Shown: piece after piece, positions 1 through 11,129 of the stretch
How the letters are laid out: each line of letters begins with the position of its first letter
Numbering within the stretch: position 1 is the stretch's first letter
Assembly (NCBI GenBank): GCA_034769895.1
Contig: CM068372.1
Location: 386,352,282-386,416,281 of the forward strand
Direction of reading: 5' to 3'
Source of the DNA: Magicicada septendecula
Taxonomy: Eukaryota > Arthropoda > Insecta > Hemiptera > Cicadidae
DNA length: 64,000 nucleotides
Made by a program: the position numbers and the translations under genes
Notes under the pieces: generated by a model
The model's database searches: none
What the model was told of the DNA's origin: nothing
Seen by the model: the letters and a program-made list of their open reading frames with translations, nothing else

Positions 1-1925
1 CATTTTATAGTGTTTTCTGTCCAAAAAATAGTAATTTCACTTTCAGTTTGGGTATACTCTGAAGAGTCCAAAACATCAAAATTTACTTCCTGTCATTATA
101 TAAATTCAGCCATTTTATCAGTTATATTTAATATTAATAATTCTATATTGTATTAAAAGGTTCCTATTCCCTTATTTTCTGGTAATTAATTGAATTAGTT
201 GTATTCTGAAACATTATTCTGAAATATATGACTCCCATGTCTAAATTTCTGAGTTTAGTCATTTTCACTTTTATTCATAATTCTGAATATAATTTATTAA
301 AATCTCTCTAAATGGTATGTGCAATTATATGGCATGATCTCTAGTTTATTTTGTCTAAACCCCTTTTTTTTTATTTGCTTTTAAATGAGTAATTTCTCTG
401 TTTTGATGAAGTTTGGTTTCCATTCTTTTGGCCTATGATTTTTTAACAATTTTTCTTACAAAATAATTTACAAACAATATATGATGTGTGATACCCTCTC
501 TGACTTTTTACAAATAGTATTATAAATTAAACATGTTTTCAAATTACACAAAAACAATTAGTATTGGTTACAATACAAACAATAGTTAACACAAAATAAA
601 GAACATTTTTTTTTTTAAATAAATGGTTGTCTTCAAATCAGACATTTTGCAACAAAATTCCCATTTCCAACATGGAAATATGGTTTACAACAAAGGTTTT
701 GTACTAACTAACATCTTAATTACTCTCTACTATTTACAAGTGGTAATTATTTTTATAGTTCTGATGTTAGTTGTTTCAGACCCAAACAAATGGCCTTATA
801 TCTAAAACATTTTTAAACATTCTTGTACTATATACATTAAAACCTTATATTTATATTCTTATTTCTAACTATTATTATAAGTAGGATTCTACAGTTTTTA
901 TACAGTCTTTTATACCTTGTCTTTGGGGAATTGTACCCTGTCATTAACAAATAAATAGTATGAACCGTTCACAAAGCACTATGAAATCTGTTTTTCTTTT
1001 TTCATGTAAAACAAAAATGTTATTTTAAACAGATTCATGTCTTATGAACAACATATTGTCACCGTACATATTTTAAGTCATTGAAAAATGCATATTTCAT
1101 TGCATCCAATGTTTGTGATTGCCAAGAATGAAACACAAGGTTCATTTTTTATAATACCCAAAACTATCACTGGTTCACTTTGCACTTATATATTATGTTA
1201 ATGCTAAATGGTCGTATAGTCTTATTAACATAATAAATTGGTTAGCGCTTTTTCAATGGAGATTTGTTCCATGGGTACTATATTATTGTTTCATCTTAGT
1301 TCACAGGAAACTTTTACTTTGTTCACTTCTCTCTCTTAAATTTATATACATGTGGTTTTTATTTCGTTATACTTTTATTTTTAGATATTTATTTTGGGGA
1401 TATAGGGATTTGGGTGTCTTTTATAAGAGCATGACGTCTTCTTCAGGATGCTGCCCTCTTCTTCTTTCTTCAGTCTTCTTTTCTCCTGCCTTCTGGGACT
1501 GGTATCTTCTCCATCTGTTCTTGATGCCATCAGGTTTCTTGGGATCTTCTCCATCTTCTTCTTTAATTCAGAAATACACAACCTGTATTGGTTGATCTTG
1601 GCTTATTTTAGGGTTTCTCTTTTATTTATTCTCCCTCGTTGTGGGTTTGGTCATATTGTGTACTGCTTTGTTATTTACTATTTTACCTTCCTGGGTTATA
1701 CCTTGAAAACCTTTGGTTATGAGACTGGTTTTGGATGACTCATCACTAGTAACTCCTTTTATTTTAACTTGTATTTTCTTTATAATAATGATTTCTTTCC
1801 ACAGTTGCTATGAATTAATCTATTTATATTAAACTTAATGCTTTCTTCCAAATTTAAATATTATAACTTCATTATTCTAATGATCAATTGCCATTCAATA
1901 TTATGCTTATATCTGTCACGCTACA
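1..1925 (-). repeat. 3' LTR (left copy), partial
   Basis: This stretch matches 7777-9701 base for base apart from, by eye, one substitution (C1248 versus T9024) and a length change in a T-run near 370. It starts mid-repeat because the window begins there. The shared end is ...CGCTACA at 1925. If the partner LTR really runs from 6171, this copy should continue about 1605 bp beyond the left edge. It is AT-rich and holds a TC-rich patch at 1430-1570 that gives a short Lys/Glu-rich frame on the minus strand, probably without meaning. Confidence 0.75.
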
Positions 1926-1941
1926 GATTGCTCTCCTCCAG
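1926..1941 (-). other. Polypurine tract-like sequence
   Basis: Read on the minus strand, CTGGAGGAGAGCAATC directly precedes the LTR start TGTAGCG. A purine-rich tract next to the 3' LTR is the expected plus-strand primer of LTR retroelements. It is only moderately pure, so the call rests mostly on position. Confidence 0.45.
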
Positions 1942-3149
1942 AAGTAATTATTTCAGACATGTTTATGGATGAAATAATTTCTTATGATAATTTCATCATT
2001 TCTTATAATTCATTTTCTTCTCCATTTTTATATCGACTTTTTTATATTAGAGTTTTATTAATTTTATATATATGGTTACTTGTCTTACTACTGATCCTTT
2101 TCGGATAGTTAGTGTCTTCTGAGATATATTATAATTGTAATACATTTTCTTTCTATATCAACTTCGTGTTGTATCCTTGGGATATTAATTCCCTAACATT
2201 CCCTATCACGTGGGCTGGGGCAGATCAGAGGGGCACTGTACGCTACTTCTCTGCTGGCCATACACCACTTCTATAAATTGAGTACAGGGGCATATCCATC
2301 CCTGCTCAAAAAACATAATGCTGCTGGAATTATCTTCAGTCAGACATCGAATAAATAAATAAAAAGTAGTCTCATTTTCGACTAATAAAAATATCTTTGG
2401 ATTCTCCACTTCGTAGTCTCTCAGATTATCTCACATTTTCTATCTTAATAAATCTTCATAATCATTATTATACTCATTACATATATATTTTTCCAAAACT
2501 CTTAACTTGTCTGATATATTTAATTTAATTATGGTTGAAAACCTTTCTTTTAATAATTCTGTTTACTGTTTACAGTGTAACTCTCTTTCTTCTTCATCTG
2601 AATTCTCTTTATACTTTCTTCTGGTTATTCATAGTATTAGCATGGTCTTTATAAATAGTCTTTCGTATTCATTATTTGAATGGTCTTAATATATTATATT
2701 TAATTTTTTAACATTGTATCTTTACATTAGATATACAGGTTGTTATATTGATCATTTTATTTAAACATTTTGGTTCTTTCCTTTCTCTTAGAAAGTTATT
2801 AATCCGTCTTCGCATTCATTAGCATTAATTCATTTATATTATATTTCATGTGGTATTTATTCTCTTTGCATTTCATATAGGTCTTATTATTATCATTGGT
2901 TCAAAATCATCTTCTCCATCTGTTTGGTATGAGTTGTTCTTCTTTGCTCTTAATTAACTGTTTTCATTATCGTTTCATAGGTAATTAGTCTCTTTGCTTC
3001 CAAATTTTTTCCTTCTCTGGCATATTACACTCTTTCTTGTTATTCTTCTCTACTCCTTCAAATTCTATTGTGAATGTTAGCATTTATTCTGGATTAACGT
3101 TAACTCTCTTTTCTGAATTAATCACTTTATTTTCTTCTCAATTCAATCA
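1942..3149. other. AT-rich internal region without coding signal
   Basis: This lies between the purine tract and the hairpin array. It is strongly AT-rich with TTC/TTCT-rich runs and no long frame. A patch at 2205-2400 has higher GC and non-repetitive sequence unlike its surroundings, possibly a nested small element, but no terminal repeats were found. Confidence 0.5.
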
Positions 3150-3960
3150 TAATTGACACATAATTATTTTTTGGAACTTGGTTAGTTTTAATGTAAAATT
3201 CAAACTATTCTTTTTATTTAATTGAAAAATATTTCTCATAAATCCTTGTAATATGTTGATCTTATCTTGTTTCAAAGTTCTGACGTTCTATCAACATTCA
3301 AATTCTGTTTAATTCATTTATTCCCAGAATTGTTTCATTCAGAATTGTTTATAGTAATGTGATCTTACTATTATTTCTGAATGTTTTGGTATTTCTCCAA
3401 ATTCAAATTCTTCTTAATTATTTACCATAAAGTTTTCTCATAAACTTAGTTATAGTAAGTTAGTCTTACTTTATTCTTAAATTTTTTGTATATTAACTTC
3501 AAAATTCCTTTCTTCTTAATTCTTCCAAAATGTTTTTCTCATAATTCAGTGGTAGTAAGCTGTGCTTGCTTAATTTTAAATTTTTTAAATTAAGTTCAAA
3601 ATTCTCTCTCTTTCTCTTTCTTCCATAAAATTTTGTTCTAAATTATCAGGTTGTAGTAAGAAGTACTTATTCAATTTTAAATTTTTATAATTATATTTCA
3701 ATTCAAAAGTCTTTCTTTTCCTTTCTTCCATAAAGTTTGTTCCAAAATTATTAGGTTGTAGTAAGATGTACTTACATATTTTAGAATTTTTTCAATAAAA
3801 ATTCTAAATTCCTTTTTCTTATAATTCTCCAGAATGTTCTTTTCAAAATATTAGGTTGTAAGATGTACTTACATTATTTTTAAATTTTTAAAAATATATT
3901 TCAATTCTATAACTCACAACTCATTCTTCATAATATTTCTTCATAGAAGCTTGATTGTAC
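3150..3960. repeat. Degenerate ~100-bp tandem array with a hairpin in each unit
   Basis: About seven units with landmark motifs near 3247, 3352, 3453, 3553, 3654, 3757 and 3856, spacing 99-105 bp. Each landmark is a short inverted repeat of the form AGTAAG-N(4-6)-CTTACT; the cleanest is GTAAGATGTACTTAC at 3761-3775. Each is followed by an A/T-rich block (TTTTAAATTTTT) and a TTC-rich block ending in CATAA(A)GTTTT. Left units are more diverged than right ones. It sits between the stop of the coding frame and the 3' LTR, that is in the 3' untranslated part of the putative element RNA. Function unknown; RNA structure, packaging or protein binding are possibilities. Confidence 0.75.
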
Positions 3961-4343
3961 ACTCCTTTGATCTTTCCTGAAACGATTTCCTTCAACTCAT
4001 ATGTATTGTTATGCTTATCATTTACCACAACATATGGGGTTATATTGTACTCTACACTGGCCCATATTATTTATACTTTAATAAGTTGATCTCCACTTTT
4101 TCTTTTCTTTTATATACCCAGGAAGATGGACGATTTTCTTTATGTCGTTCCATTGCTCATATTTTTATTTGTCATGTTCATTTTCTTAAATAGTCTTCAT
4201 TCATAAAACCCAGTTTTGTTTCTATGTTTATTCTTCGTATCATTTCCTTTCAATAATATTTATTTCGTCTCCTTCAACATTGTTTTTCGCCGTAGTCGGT
4301 TATCATGATCCGTCCCTTTTCTTGATGGTGTGTGGTATCTGTG

Positions 4344-6053
4344 TCAACCAGGGTCCATCATCTCGGTTGCTCTTATAAAATTTACCCTAGGGCGCGACAC
4401 TCGGTTATTATTACTGTTATTATTTTTATTACTAAATTTATCATGATAGTCTTTTCGGTTAGGTTGGTAAGGTCTGTCATCATTATTGTTGGGATATGGA
4501 TTTCTCTGACTGTATGGGACATTATTATGTTGGTATAAATTGTTTCTATTATATGGATAGGGGTTGTTATCCCTAACGCTGTTAAAACTACTGCTAAACT
4601 GGTCATTACGCGGCGGGTTGTTAGGGCCGTCGTAATTACTGGGCTGGCTCCCTCTATCATCATATGGTATACACCAATACTTCTCTGGTCCATGTTTTGT
4701 GTTCCCTGACAAATATATGTGAAGATCTTCATCTGGGTTATCACTTATTATTTGTTTATCTGAAACACCATAAGCTGGTTTACCATCACATATCCACTCT
4801 GAAGGAATATATTTTAGTCTAACCGTACCCTGGAATTGTCCTAGATGGTACGTTAATGGAATACATTCTGGTGATTCATCTGTGTCATCATTACAGTCTG
4901 GTACGATATCACATTTCCATCTTTCTGAAAAACATTGTCCAGTCTTGCGCTGAAATTGATCTAGTCCACCTGTTGTATTCTGTTTATTTCTGGTCCTTTC
5001 CCATTGGTAAACTACTGCTTTGTGGTAAATTATTTCTGAAATTACTTCGATTCTCCTTCTATAATTCATAAAATTCATGATGTCTTTGTCATAGGTAATT
5101 GGGATATTATTGCCATCAATTAACCCATGTTTCATCATCTCCAACTCTTCCTTAGTTTTTATCAAATTTCTTGGATACATTTTCCTTTTCCTTGGTTTAA
5201 TATCTTCCTGGCTTCGGTTAGTTTCAATTTCAGGTACTACCATTACTAGTTCCTGCGTTTTATCATTTATTACTTCTTCTGGTTCTGGTTGACTATCTTC
5301 CTGCGTTTTATCATTTATTACTTCTTCTGGTTCTGGTTGACTATCTTCCTGCGTTTTATCATTTAGCACTTCTTCTGGTTCTGGTTGGCTATCATTTTTT
5401 ATTTCTTCGGTCTTCTCCTTTCTTAATTCTTCCTTTTTTAATCTGTCCTCTCTTCTTTCTTTAATCCATTTTTGATGCTCCTCTCCCCTTTTTAATCTGT
5501 TCTCTCTTATCTCCTGATTTACCTCCCTTAACTCTTCTCTTAGAATTTGATTGTCCTCTCTCAATTCTTCCAATTTCTCCCCCATCTTTTCTTCCAACTT
5601 CCTGTTATCTTCTTTCAACTCTTCTATGTTCTGGTTCATCCCAGTCAACTCTTCTTTTGTGGATTGGTTATCCTTCTTTAATTCTTCTAACTTTTCTCCC
5701 ATCCTCTCTTCCAGCTTCTTATTTGTTGTTTCGATCTTATTTCCTAAATCTTCTTTCAAGGACTGGTTATCTCCCTTCAAATCTTCCATCTTTTGTAGAA
5801 GTCTTTCCATGAATCTGTCCATTTTATCCTCTTCCGTTACTTTGGATTTTTCTACATGTCTTTCCTGGACATTTACTTCCTCTGTCTGTGTAGGCATCTC
5901 AGGTTGTTCCCCTGGTTGTTCATGTTGTTTGGACAACACTGGTGGCAACGAACTTTCCGCGTCTATTGGTGTTGCTTCCTTGTTGTCCATGTCAACTTCT
6001 ATTTCTTTCTCGGCCTCCGCCGCCCGTTTCTTAGATGTTGCACGTCGTTGCAT
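4344..6053 (-). CDS. Gag-position coiled-coil protein with LDLa-like cysteine cluster
   Basis: This intact frame of about 569 codons starts at the first AUG (6051-6053); the frame is open up to about 6098 but without an AUG there. The AUG is about 95 nt after the PBS-like site. Regions by residue: basic start (1-15); acidic linker; long Lys/Glu/Asn/Gln coiled coil (about 78-215) containing two copies of a unit starting MGEKLEEL; three perfect-to-near-perfect 16-residue repeats of type DSQPEPEEVINDKTQE (about 221-268); a mixed region; an LDL-receptor class A-like cluster (about 359-397) with cysteines near 374, 381, 387 and 397, WKCD and the acidic stretch DCNDDTDES that normally binds calcium; a second partial WICDG...NPDED unit (about 420-443); and an Asn/Tyr/Pro/Arg-rich tail ending NFIRATEMMDPG. 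The first two LDLa cysteines are missing (QFQRKTGQC where QFxCxxGxC is usual). No CCHC knuckle and no pol frame follow. The position suggests Gag; the LDLa resemblance is pattern recognition, not a search result. Confidence 0.75.
   Translation of the reverse strand: MQRRATSKKRAAEAEKEIEVDMDNKEATPIDAESSLPPVLSKQHEQPGEQPEMPTQTEEVNVQERHVEKSKVTEEDKMDRFMERLLQKMEDLKGDNQSLKEDLGNKIETTNKKLEERMGEKLEELKKDNQSTKEELTGMNQNIEELKEDNRKLEEKMGEKLEELREDNQILREELREVNQEIRENRLKRGEEHQKWIKERREDRLKKEELRKEKTEEIKNDSQPEPEEVLNDKTQEDSQPEPEEVINDKTQEDSQPEPEEVINDKTQELVMVVPEIETNRSQEDIKPRKRKMYPRNLIKTKEELEMMKHGLIDGNNIPITYDKDIMNFMNYRRRIEVISEIIYHKAVVYQWERTRNKQNTTGGLDQFQRKTGQCFSERWKCDIVPDCNDDTDESPECIPLTYHLGQFQGTVRLKYIPSEWICDGKPAYGVSDKQIISDNPDEDLHIYLSGNTKHGPEKYWCIPYDDRGSQPSNYDGPNNPPRNDQFSSSFNSVRDNNPYPYNRNNLYQHNNVPYSQRNPYPNNNDDRPYQPNRKDYHDKFSNKNNNSNNNRVSRPRVNFIRATEMMDPG
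5250..5393 (-). repeat. 48-bp in-frame triplication inside the coding frame
   Basis: Three consecutive 48-bp units encode DSQPEPEEV(L/I)NDKTQE. The nucleotide identity is very high, so the expansion is recent. The units lie between the coiled coil and the globular part and probably form an extended acidic linker. Confidence 0.8.
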
Positions 6054-6147
6054 TTTCCCTTGAAATTCTCTGGCTTTGTAGCTGTTGCCTAGCTCCAACT
6101 AGTGATTGGGCAGAATATATTGATTGGAAGGCCAATCGCTAATTAAA

Positions 6148-6167
6148 GCCCCTAAAGTTGTGCGCCA
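6148..6167 (-). other. Primer-binding-site-like sequence
   Basis: On the minus strand TGGCGCACAACTTTAGGGGC follows the LTR end ...TTACA after a 3-nt spacer AAT. It resembles the tRNA-Lys(CUU)-type PBS (TGGCGCCCAACGTGGGGC) with a mismatch and a small insertion. The position between LTR end and the coding frame is what a PBS requires. Confidence 0.6.
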
Positions 6168-6170
6168 ATT

Positions 6171-9100
6171 TGTAATAAAATAAATTAAATGAGTATAGAT
6201 GTGTTGCTGATATACTCTATTGTGGAATATGTGACTCCGATGTAATCAAGCCCCTCTGTTTGGACTAGCCAATTTGTAATAAAATAAATAAGATTGATGT
6301 GTGAATCTGTAAGTTGTAAGGTGTTTAATTGGTGTGGCTCTCGACGTCTTACTGGCCTGAAACACTTCCTTAATTTTCCCAGCTGGTCGAGTCCCAATGG
6401 TAGCAAGACCGGTCGAGTAGCATAAAGTTGATGAAGAAATAGATATGCTCAGCTTCACCGAAAGTTTCAAAACAAAAATTATTGTTTTGAAGAAAATTAA
6501 AAAAAAAATTATGTTTATAAAAAAAAATAATAAAAAAAAAAATTTTAATTTTATTAATTAATTAATTAGGATCAATTAATTAATATAGGGCTGTGAAGTT
6601 TTAAACAGTGTAATGCTCTTCTGAAAATTTTTATTAAAGTTTTAGTATAATTTAAATAATCTATCACCACTCATAAGACTGTCTGTAAACCAATCGATAT
6701 TTGTTTACCTTTCTATTTTTTAGGTTATCTTCACTTACGGGTGGTAAAGTCCTTGTAGATTATCAATTAGAATTATATTATTGGTAATTAGTATTATTGA
6801 AGAAATAAAGAACTATTAAGTATTGAAAAGTATTAATGTTTTATTAAGTAACAGCAATATTGACTCTTATCGATTAGTATCGATTCTCAGGATATCGAAA
6901 AAAGTTACAAGTATATGTTATAAAAATTATATAGGGTTCTTTAAACAGCCAGTTATTACCAAAGTCAGAGAAATCGGGCTTATATTTAAAAAGTATAACG
7001 TTACAATCAAATTAATAGTTATTAATAAACACAGACATTGAATAATAAATTGTAAATATAATAATTGTTTTCACCAAACAGCTGTGATGAACCAAGAAGA
7101 GGCACTGGAATTGTCAAAGAAAGATGGCTGCCGTCAAGTCGATGAAAATGTTGCTCGTTGCTGCTGCATTCCAAATAATGTATTTTGACGCAATATTTCT
7201 GTTCTCGTGTCCGCAAATCTCTTGTTATATGTTGTGTAGTGACTGGTGTAGTGATTCTGGGTTGTATTTAGTGTATCTGTATAATTATTAGTTCAAACAC
7301 TTTCTCCGATTCCATCACTAATTTGGTTTAATGTATTATACAGTTTTCTAGTGTTTTATGGTGTTTTTCGGAGTAGATTTATATTGTTCTGTGTTATGGA
7401 GTGTTACTTGATCGTTTCTGTTATAATATGATAGTTTCAGAAGTATTTTACAAGTCACTCGCGATTTCACAATAACTCACTATACACTCGCTTTGTATGA
7501 CGATTATAGGTTAGGTTATTCACGTTTTCAAAGGTATGTCATGTTAACCGTTCAACTACCAATAATTAACTAACTGTTTCCTTCAGTTTCAATTAAACTC
7601 TTAGCCCATATAATATTATCCTTAACATTGTTCAAAAATATTTTCACATCCTGTGTACATTTTACTATTTCACTATATGAATGCCTAAACTTTGGTTATT
7701 TGTCAATTTTATTCACTAGATTTGATTTAAATTAATCTTTCAGTTCATTCTGGTTATTTTCAGATTAAATAATGCCATTTTATAGTGTTTTCTGTCCAAA
7801 AAATAGTAATTTCACTTTCAGTTTGGGTATACTCTGAAGAGTCCAAAACATCAAAATTTACTTCCTGTCATTATATAAATTCAGCCATTTTATCAGTTAT
7901 ATTTAATATTAATAATTCTATATTGTATTAAAAGGTTCCTATTCCCTTATTTTCTGGTAATTAATTGAATTAGTTGTATTCTGAAACATTATTCTGAAAT
8001 ATATGACTCCCATGTCTAAATTTCTGAGTTTAGTCATTTTCACTTTTATTCATAATTCTGAATATAATTTATTAAAATCTCTCTAAATGGTATGTGCAAT
8101 TATATGGCATGATCTCTAGTTTATTTTGTCTAAACCCCTTTTTTTTTTATTTGCTTTTAAATGAGTAATTTCTCTGTTTTGATGAAGTTTGGTTTCCATT
8201 CTTTTGGCCTATGATTTTTTAACAATTTTTCTTACAAAATAATTTACAAACAATATATGATGTGTGATACCCTCTCTGACTTTTTACAAATAGTATTATA
8301 AATTAAACATGTTTTCAAATTACACAAAAACAATTAGTATTGGTTACAATACAAACAATAGTTAACACAAAATAAAGAACATTTTTTTTTTTAAATAAAT
8401 GGTTGTCTTCAAATCAGACATTTTGCAACAAAATTCCCATTTCCAACATGGAAATATGGTTTACAACAAAGGTTTTGTACTAACTAACATCTTAATTACT
8501 CTCTACTATTTACAAGTGGTAATTATTTTTATAGTTCTGATGTTAGTTGTTTCAGACCCAAACAAATGGCCTTATATCTAAAACATTTTTAAACATTCTT
8601 GTACTATATACATTAAAACCTTATATTTATATTCTTATTTCTAACTATTATTATAAGTAGGATTCTACAGTTTTTATACAGTCTTTTATACCTTGTCTTT
8701 GGGGAATTGTACCCTGTCATTAACAAATAAATAGTATGAACCGTTCACAAAGCACTATGAAATCTGTTTTTCTTTTTTCATGTAAAACAAAAATGTTATT
8801 TTAAACAGATTCATGTCTTATGAACAACATATTGTCACCGTACATATTTTAAGTCATTGAAAAATGCATATTTCATTGCATCCAATGTTTGTGATTGCCA
8901 AGAATGAAACACAAGGTTCATTTTTTATAATACCCAAAACTATCACTGGTTCACTTTGCACTTATATATTATGTTAATGCTAAATGGTCGTATAGTCTTA
9001 TTAACATAATAAATTGGTTAGCGTTTTTTCAATGGAGATTTGTTCCATGGGTACTATATTATTGTTTCATCTTAGTTCACAGGAAACTTTTACTTTGTTC

Positions 9101-9701
9101 ACTTCTCTCTCTTAAATTTATATACATGTGGTTTTTATTTCGTTATACTTTTATTTTTAGATATTTATTTTGGGGATATAGGGATTTGGGTGTCTTTTAT
9201 AAGAGCATGACGTCTTCTTCAGGATGCTGCCCTCTTCTTCTTTCTTCAGTCTTCTTTTCTCCTGCCTTCTGGGACTGGTATCTTCTCCATCTGTTCTTGA
9301 TGCCATCAGGTTTCTTGGGATCTTCTCCATCTTCTTCTTTAATTCAGAAATACACAACCTGTATTGGTTGATCTTGGCTTATTTTAGGGTTTCTCTTTTA
9401 TTTATTCTCCCTCGTTGTGGGTTTGGTCATATTGTGTACTGCTTTGTTATTTACTATTTTACCTTCCTGGGTTATACCTTGAAAACCTTTGGTTATGAGA
9501 CTGGTTTTGGATGACTCATCACTAGTAACTCCTTTTATTTTAACTTGTATTTTCTTTATAATAATGATTTCTTTCCACAGTTGCTATGAATTAATCTATT
9601 TATATTAAACTTAATGCTTTCTTCCAAATTTAAATATTATAACTTCATTATTCTAATGATCAATTGCCATTCAATATTATGCTTATATCTGTCACGCTAC
9701 A
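6171..9701 (-). repeat. 5' LTR (right copy), about 3.5 kb
   Basis: In element orientation it runs from TGTAGCG (9701) to TTATTACA (6171; alternatively 6275). Positions 7777-9701 are confirmed by the copy at 1-1925; the part 6171-7776 is inferred because its partner would lie outside the window. A/T-homopolymer-rich sequence at 6480-6600 and an otherwise unremarkable AT-rich body contain no convincing gene. Confidence 0.6.
6252..6271 (-). other. Second, degenerate PBS-like sequence (104-bp duplication)
   Basis: TGGCTAGTCCAAACAGAGGG on the minus strand is preceded by the same TTTATTTTATTACAAAT context as the first PBS-like site. The LTR-end/PBS junction thus occurs twice, 104 bp apart. Which copy, if either, is used cannot be told from sequence alone. 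Confidence 0.5.
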
Positions 9702-10620
9702 ACATATACGAAACTGTGTGTGTGTGTGTGTCCGACAACAGCAAAGCCAAAAGAATAGTATTATTCTATTGTGTATGTTTGTGTATGTGTTTGCCTAACA
9801 ATGTTCTTTGTTATCCTCCAGAGTCAAAACGTCTGGACCGGCTCAGTAGAATGAGATGTTATTAGATTTGTATGAGACTTAGGAAACAATCTTAAAAAAA
9901 AGAAAATGAAAAATGCGAAATAACAAAAAACTGCCAACACGGGCGGGTTATTGGAACGTTTGAAGTCATCAGTCACACAAACGACGTTCATAAAGAATGT
10001 TCTGTATTACATAGGCAAAAGAATGTTCTCATTGGTTTTTAGTAATCCAACATAAATTTATAGTAATAAAATAATAAATAAGTGAAATATAATTGACAAA
10101 TAAAGTCATTAAAGTTGGGAACGATTCCTGCGTGGCAAGAGGATAGCTAATAAACAGAGCGTAAAAATATGTCACATCAAAAAAATTGTTGGGTCACCAT
10201 GCAGAAAGATGGTTTAAATTGTTTTTGTTTAAGAACTGAACATTAGTAAACTTTCGGCCTAGACTCATGCTCTTCTAAATAAGAAGGTTGTCTCGTATAG
10301 CTCTAGAGAGGTGAGCTCTAGATTGAAGTGGGTGTGAGGGTTTCGTTGGGAACTTCACAGAACTGTGGGAAGACCAGTGTCCAGTCAACCTGTAACATAC
10401 GTTCTACGCCCAAGTTTTCCTGACGTTCGTTACGTTCGAGAATGAACAGCGACGGAAACGAAGAGACGTAAATATAAAACAGAACTCTGGCATTCTGGTT
10501 GTAAACATTTGCAAAACACTTGTATCTCCAGAACGCTTGTTTGTCAACAGAAACAAAAATATGGACCTTCGTTGTTTATTACAAAACACGTCGTCGCTCT
10601 TCCATTTGAGCGAGCGCACG
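9702..10620. other. Non-coding stretch, no recognised element
   Basis: A short TG run near 9716-9731 follows the LTR. The rest is ordinary AT-rich sequence; I see no gene or terminal repeats. Confidence 0.5.
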
Positions 10621-10628
10621 CACTCGCG

Positions 10629-10655
10629 TGCACACACACACACACACACGCGCGC
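10629..10655. repeat. (CA)n microsatellite with CG end
   Basis: Short uninterrupted CA run ending in CGCGCG. Confidence 0.9.
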
Positions 10656-10927
10656 CAAAATACTTTTATGTATTTATGTCTCGTAACCGCACAACAGATT
10701 TGTTTAGTCTCCGCTGCCAAACTCAGTTTTCAACACAACACATCAAAATTCTGAGATTATTTATAGAATTACTCAAACGTTTCAATTGCATTATTACCGT
10801 CTGACCTGCTTCACAAACAGCCTTCCATTGTCTTTTACGTTCGACGAAAATTTTAAAAATAATTTTCTGTATTCATGCTGTACCCGATCTGCCTTCTTGT
10901 TCTTGTTCTCCTTTCCATTTCCATCGT

Positions 10928-11125
10928 TGCATCATCGTCGTCGTCGTCGTCATCATCATCATCATCATCGTCGTCGTCGTCGTCGTCGTCGTCGCCATAT
11001 CATCATCACCACCACCACCATCTTTTTCGTCGTTGTTTTCATCATCATCCTTCATCCTTCTTTTTTATATTCTTGTTCTTGTTCTTCTTGTTCTTTTTTC
11101 TTCTTCTTCTTCTTCTTCTTTCTCG
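10928..11125. repeat. Compound trinucleotide microsatellites (CGT)n(CAT)n(CGT)n and (TTC)n
   Basis: Blocks of CGT, CAT and CGT again at 10935-10995, then CAC/CAT and a TTC/TTG run to about 11125. Open frames here (poly-Ser, poly-Thr, poly-His) are artefacts of the repeat. Confidence 0.9.
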
Positions 11126-11129
11126 CCTT

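Larger units (their letters stand above)
1..9701 (-). mobile_element. Large LTR-type element, apparently non-autonomous, truncated by the window edge
   Basis: Two almost identical direct copies (1-1925 and 7777-9701, offset about 7776) flank a unique stretch with one long minus-strand frame. Read on the minus strand the order is: long terminal repeat (9701 down to 6171), PBS-like sequence, a short leader, one gag-position frame, an array of hairpin-bearing ~100-bp units, a purine-rich tract, then the second terminal repeat (1925 leftwards). Both copies start TGTAGCG in element orientation, and the inferred LTR end is ...TTATTACA, so the termini are TGT...ACA. No protease, RT, RNase H or integrase motif is seen in the 4.2-kb interior, so movement would need enzymes in trans. 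The LTR architecture is inferred; the direct repeat and intact frame are seen. The right flank begins at 9702; the left flank is outside the window, so target-site duplication cannot be tested. Confidence 0.72.

Noticed and set aside
1381-1581. Lys/Glu-rich minus-strand frame in the LTR (also 9157-9357)
   Set aside because: It is the complement of a TC-rich patch, has no AUG at its start and no family resemblance. Being in both LTRs is not evidence of coding.
3150-3960. CRISPR-like array of regularly spaced repeats
   Set aside because: Units are continuous, degenerate tandem repeats without unique spacers, in a eukaryotic LTR element.
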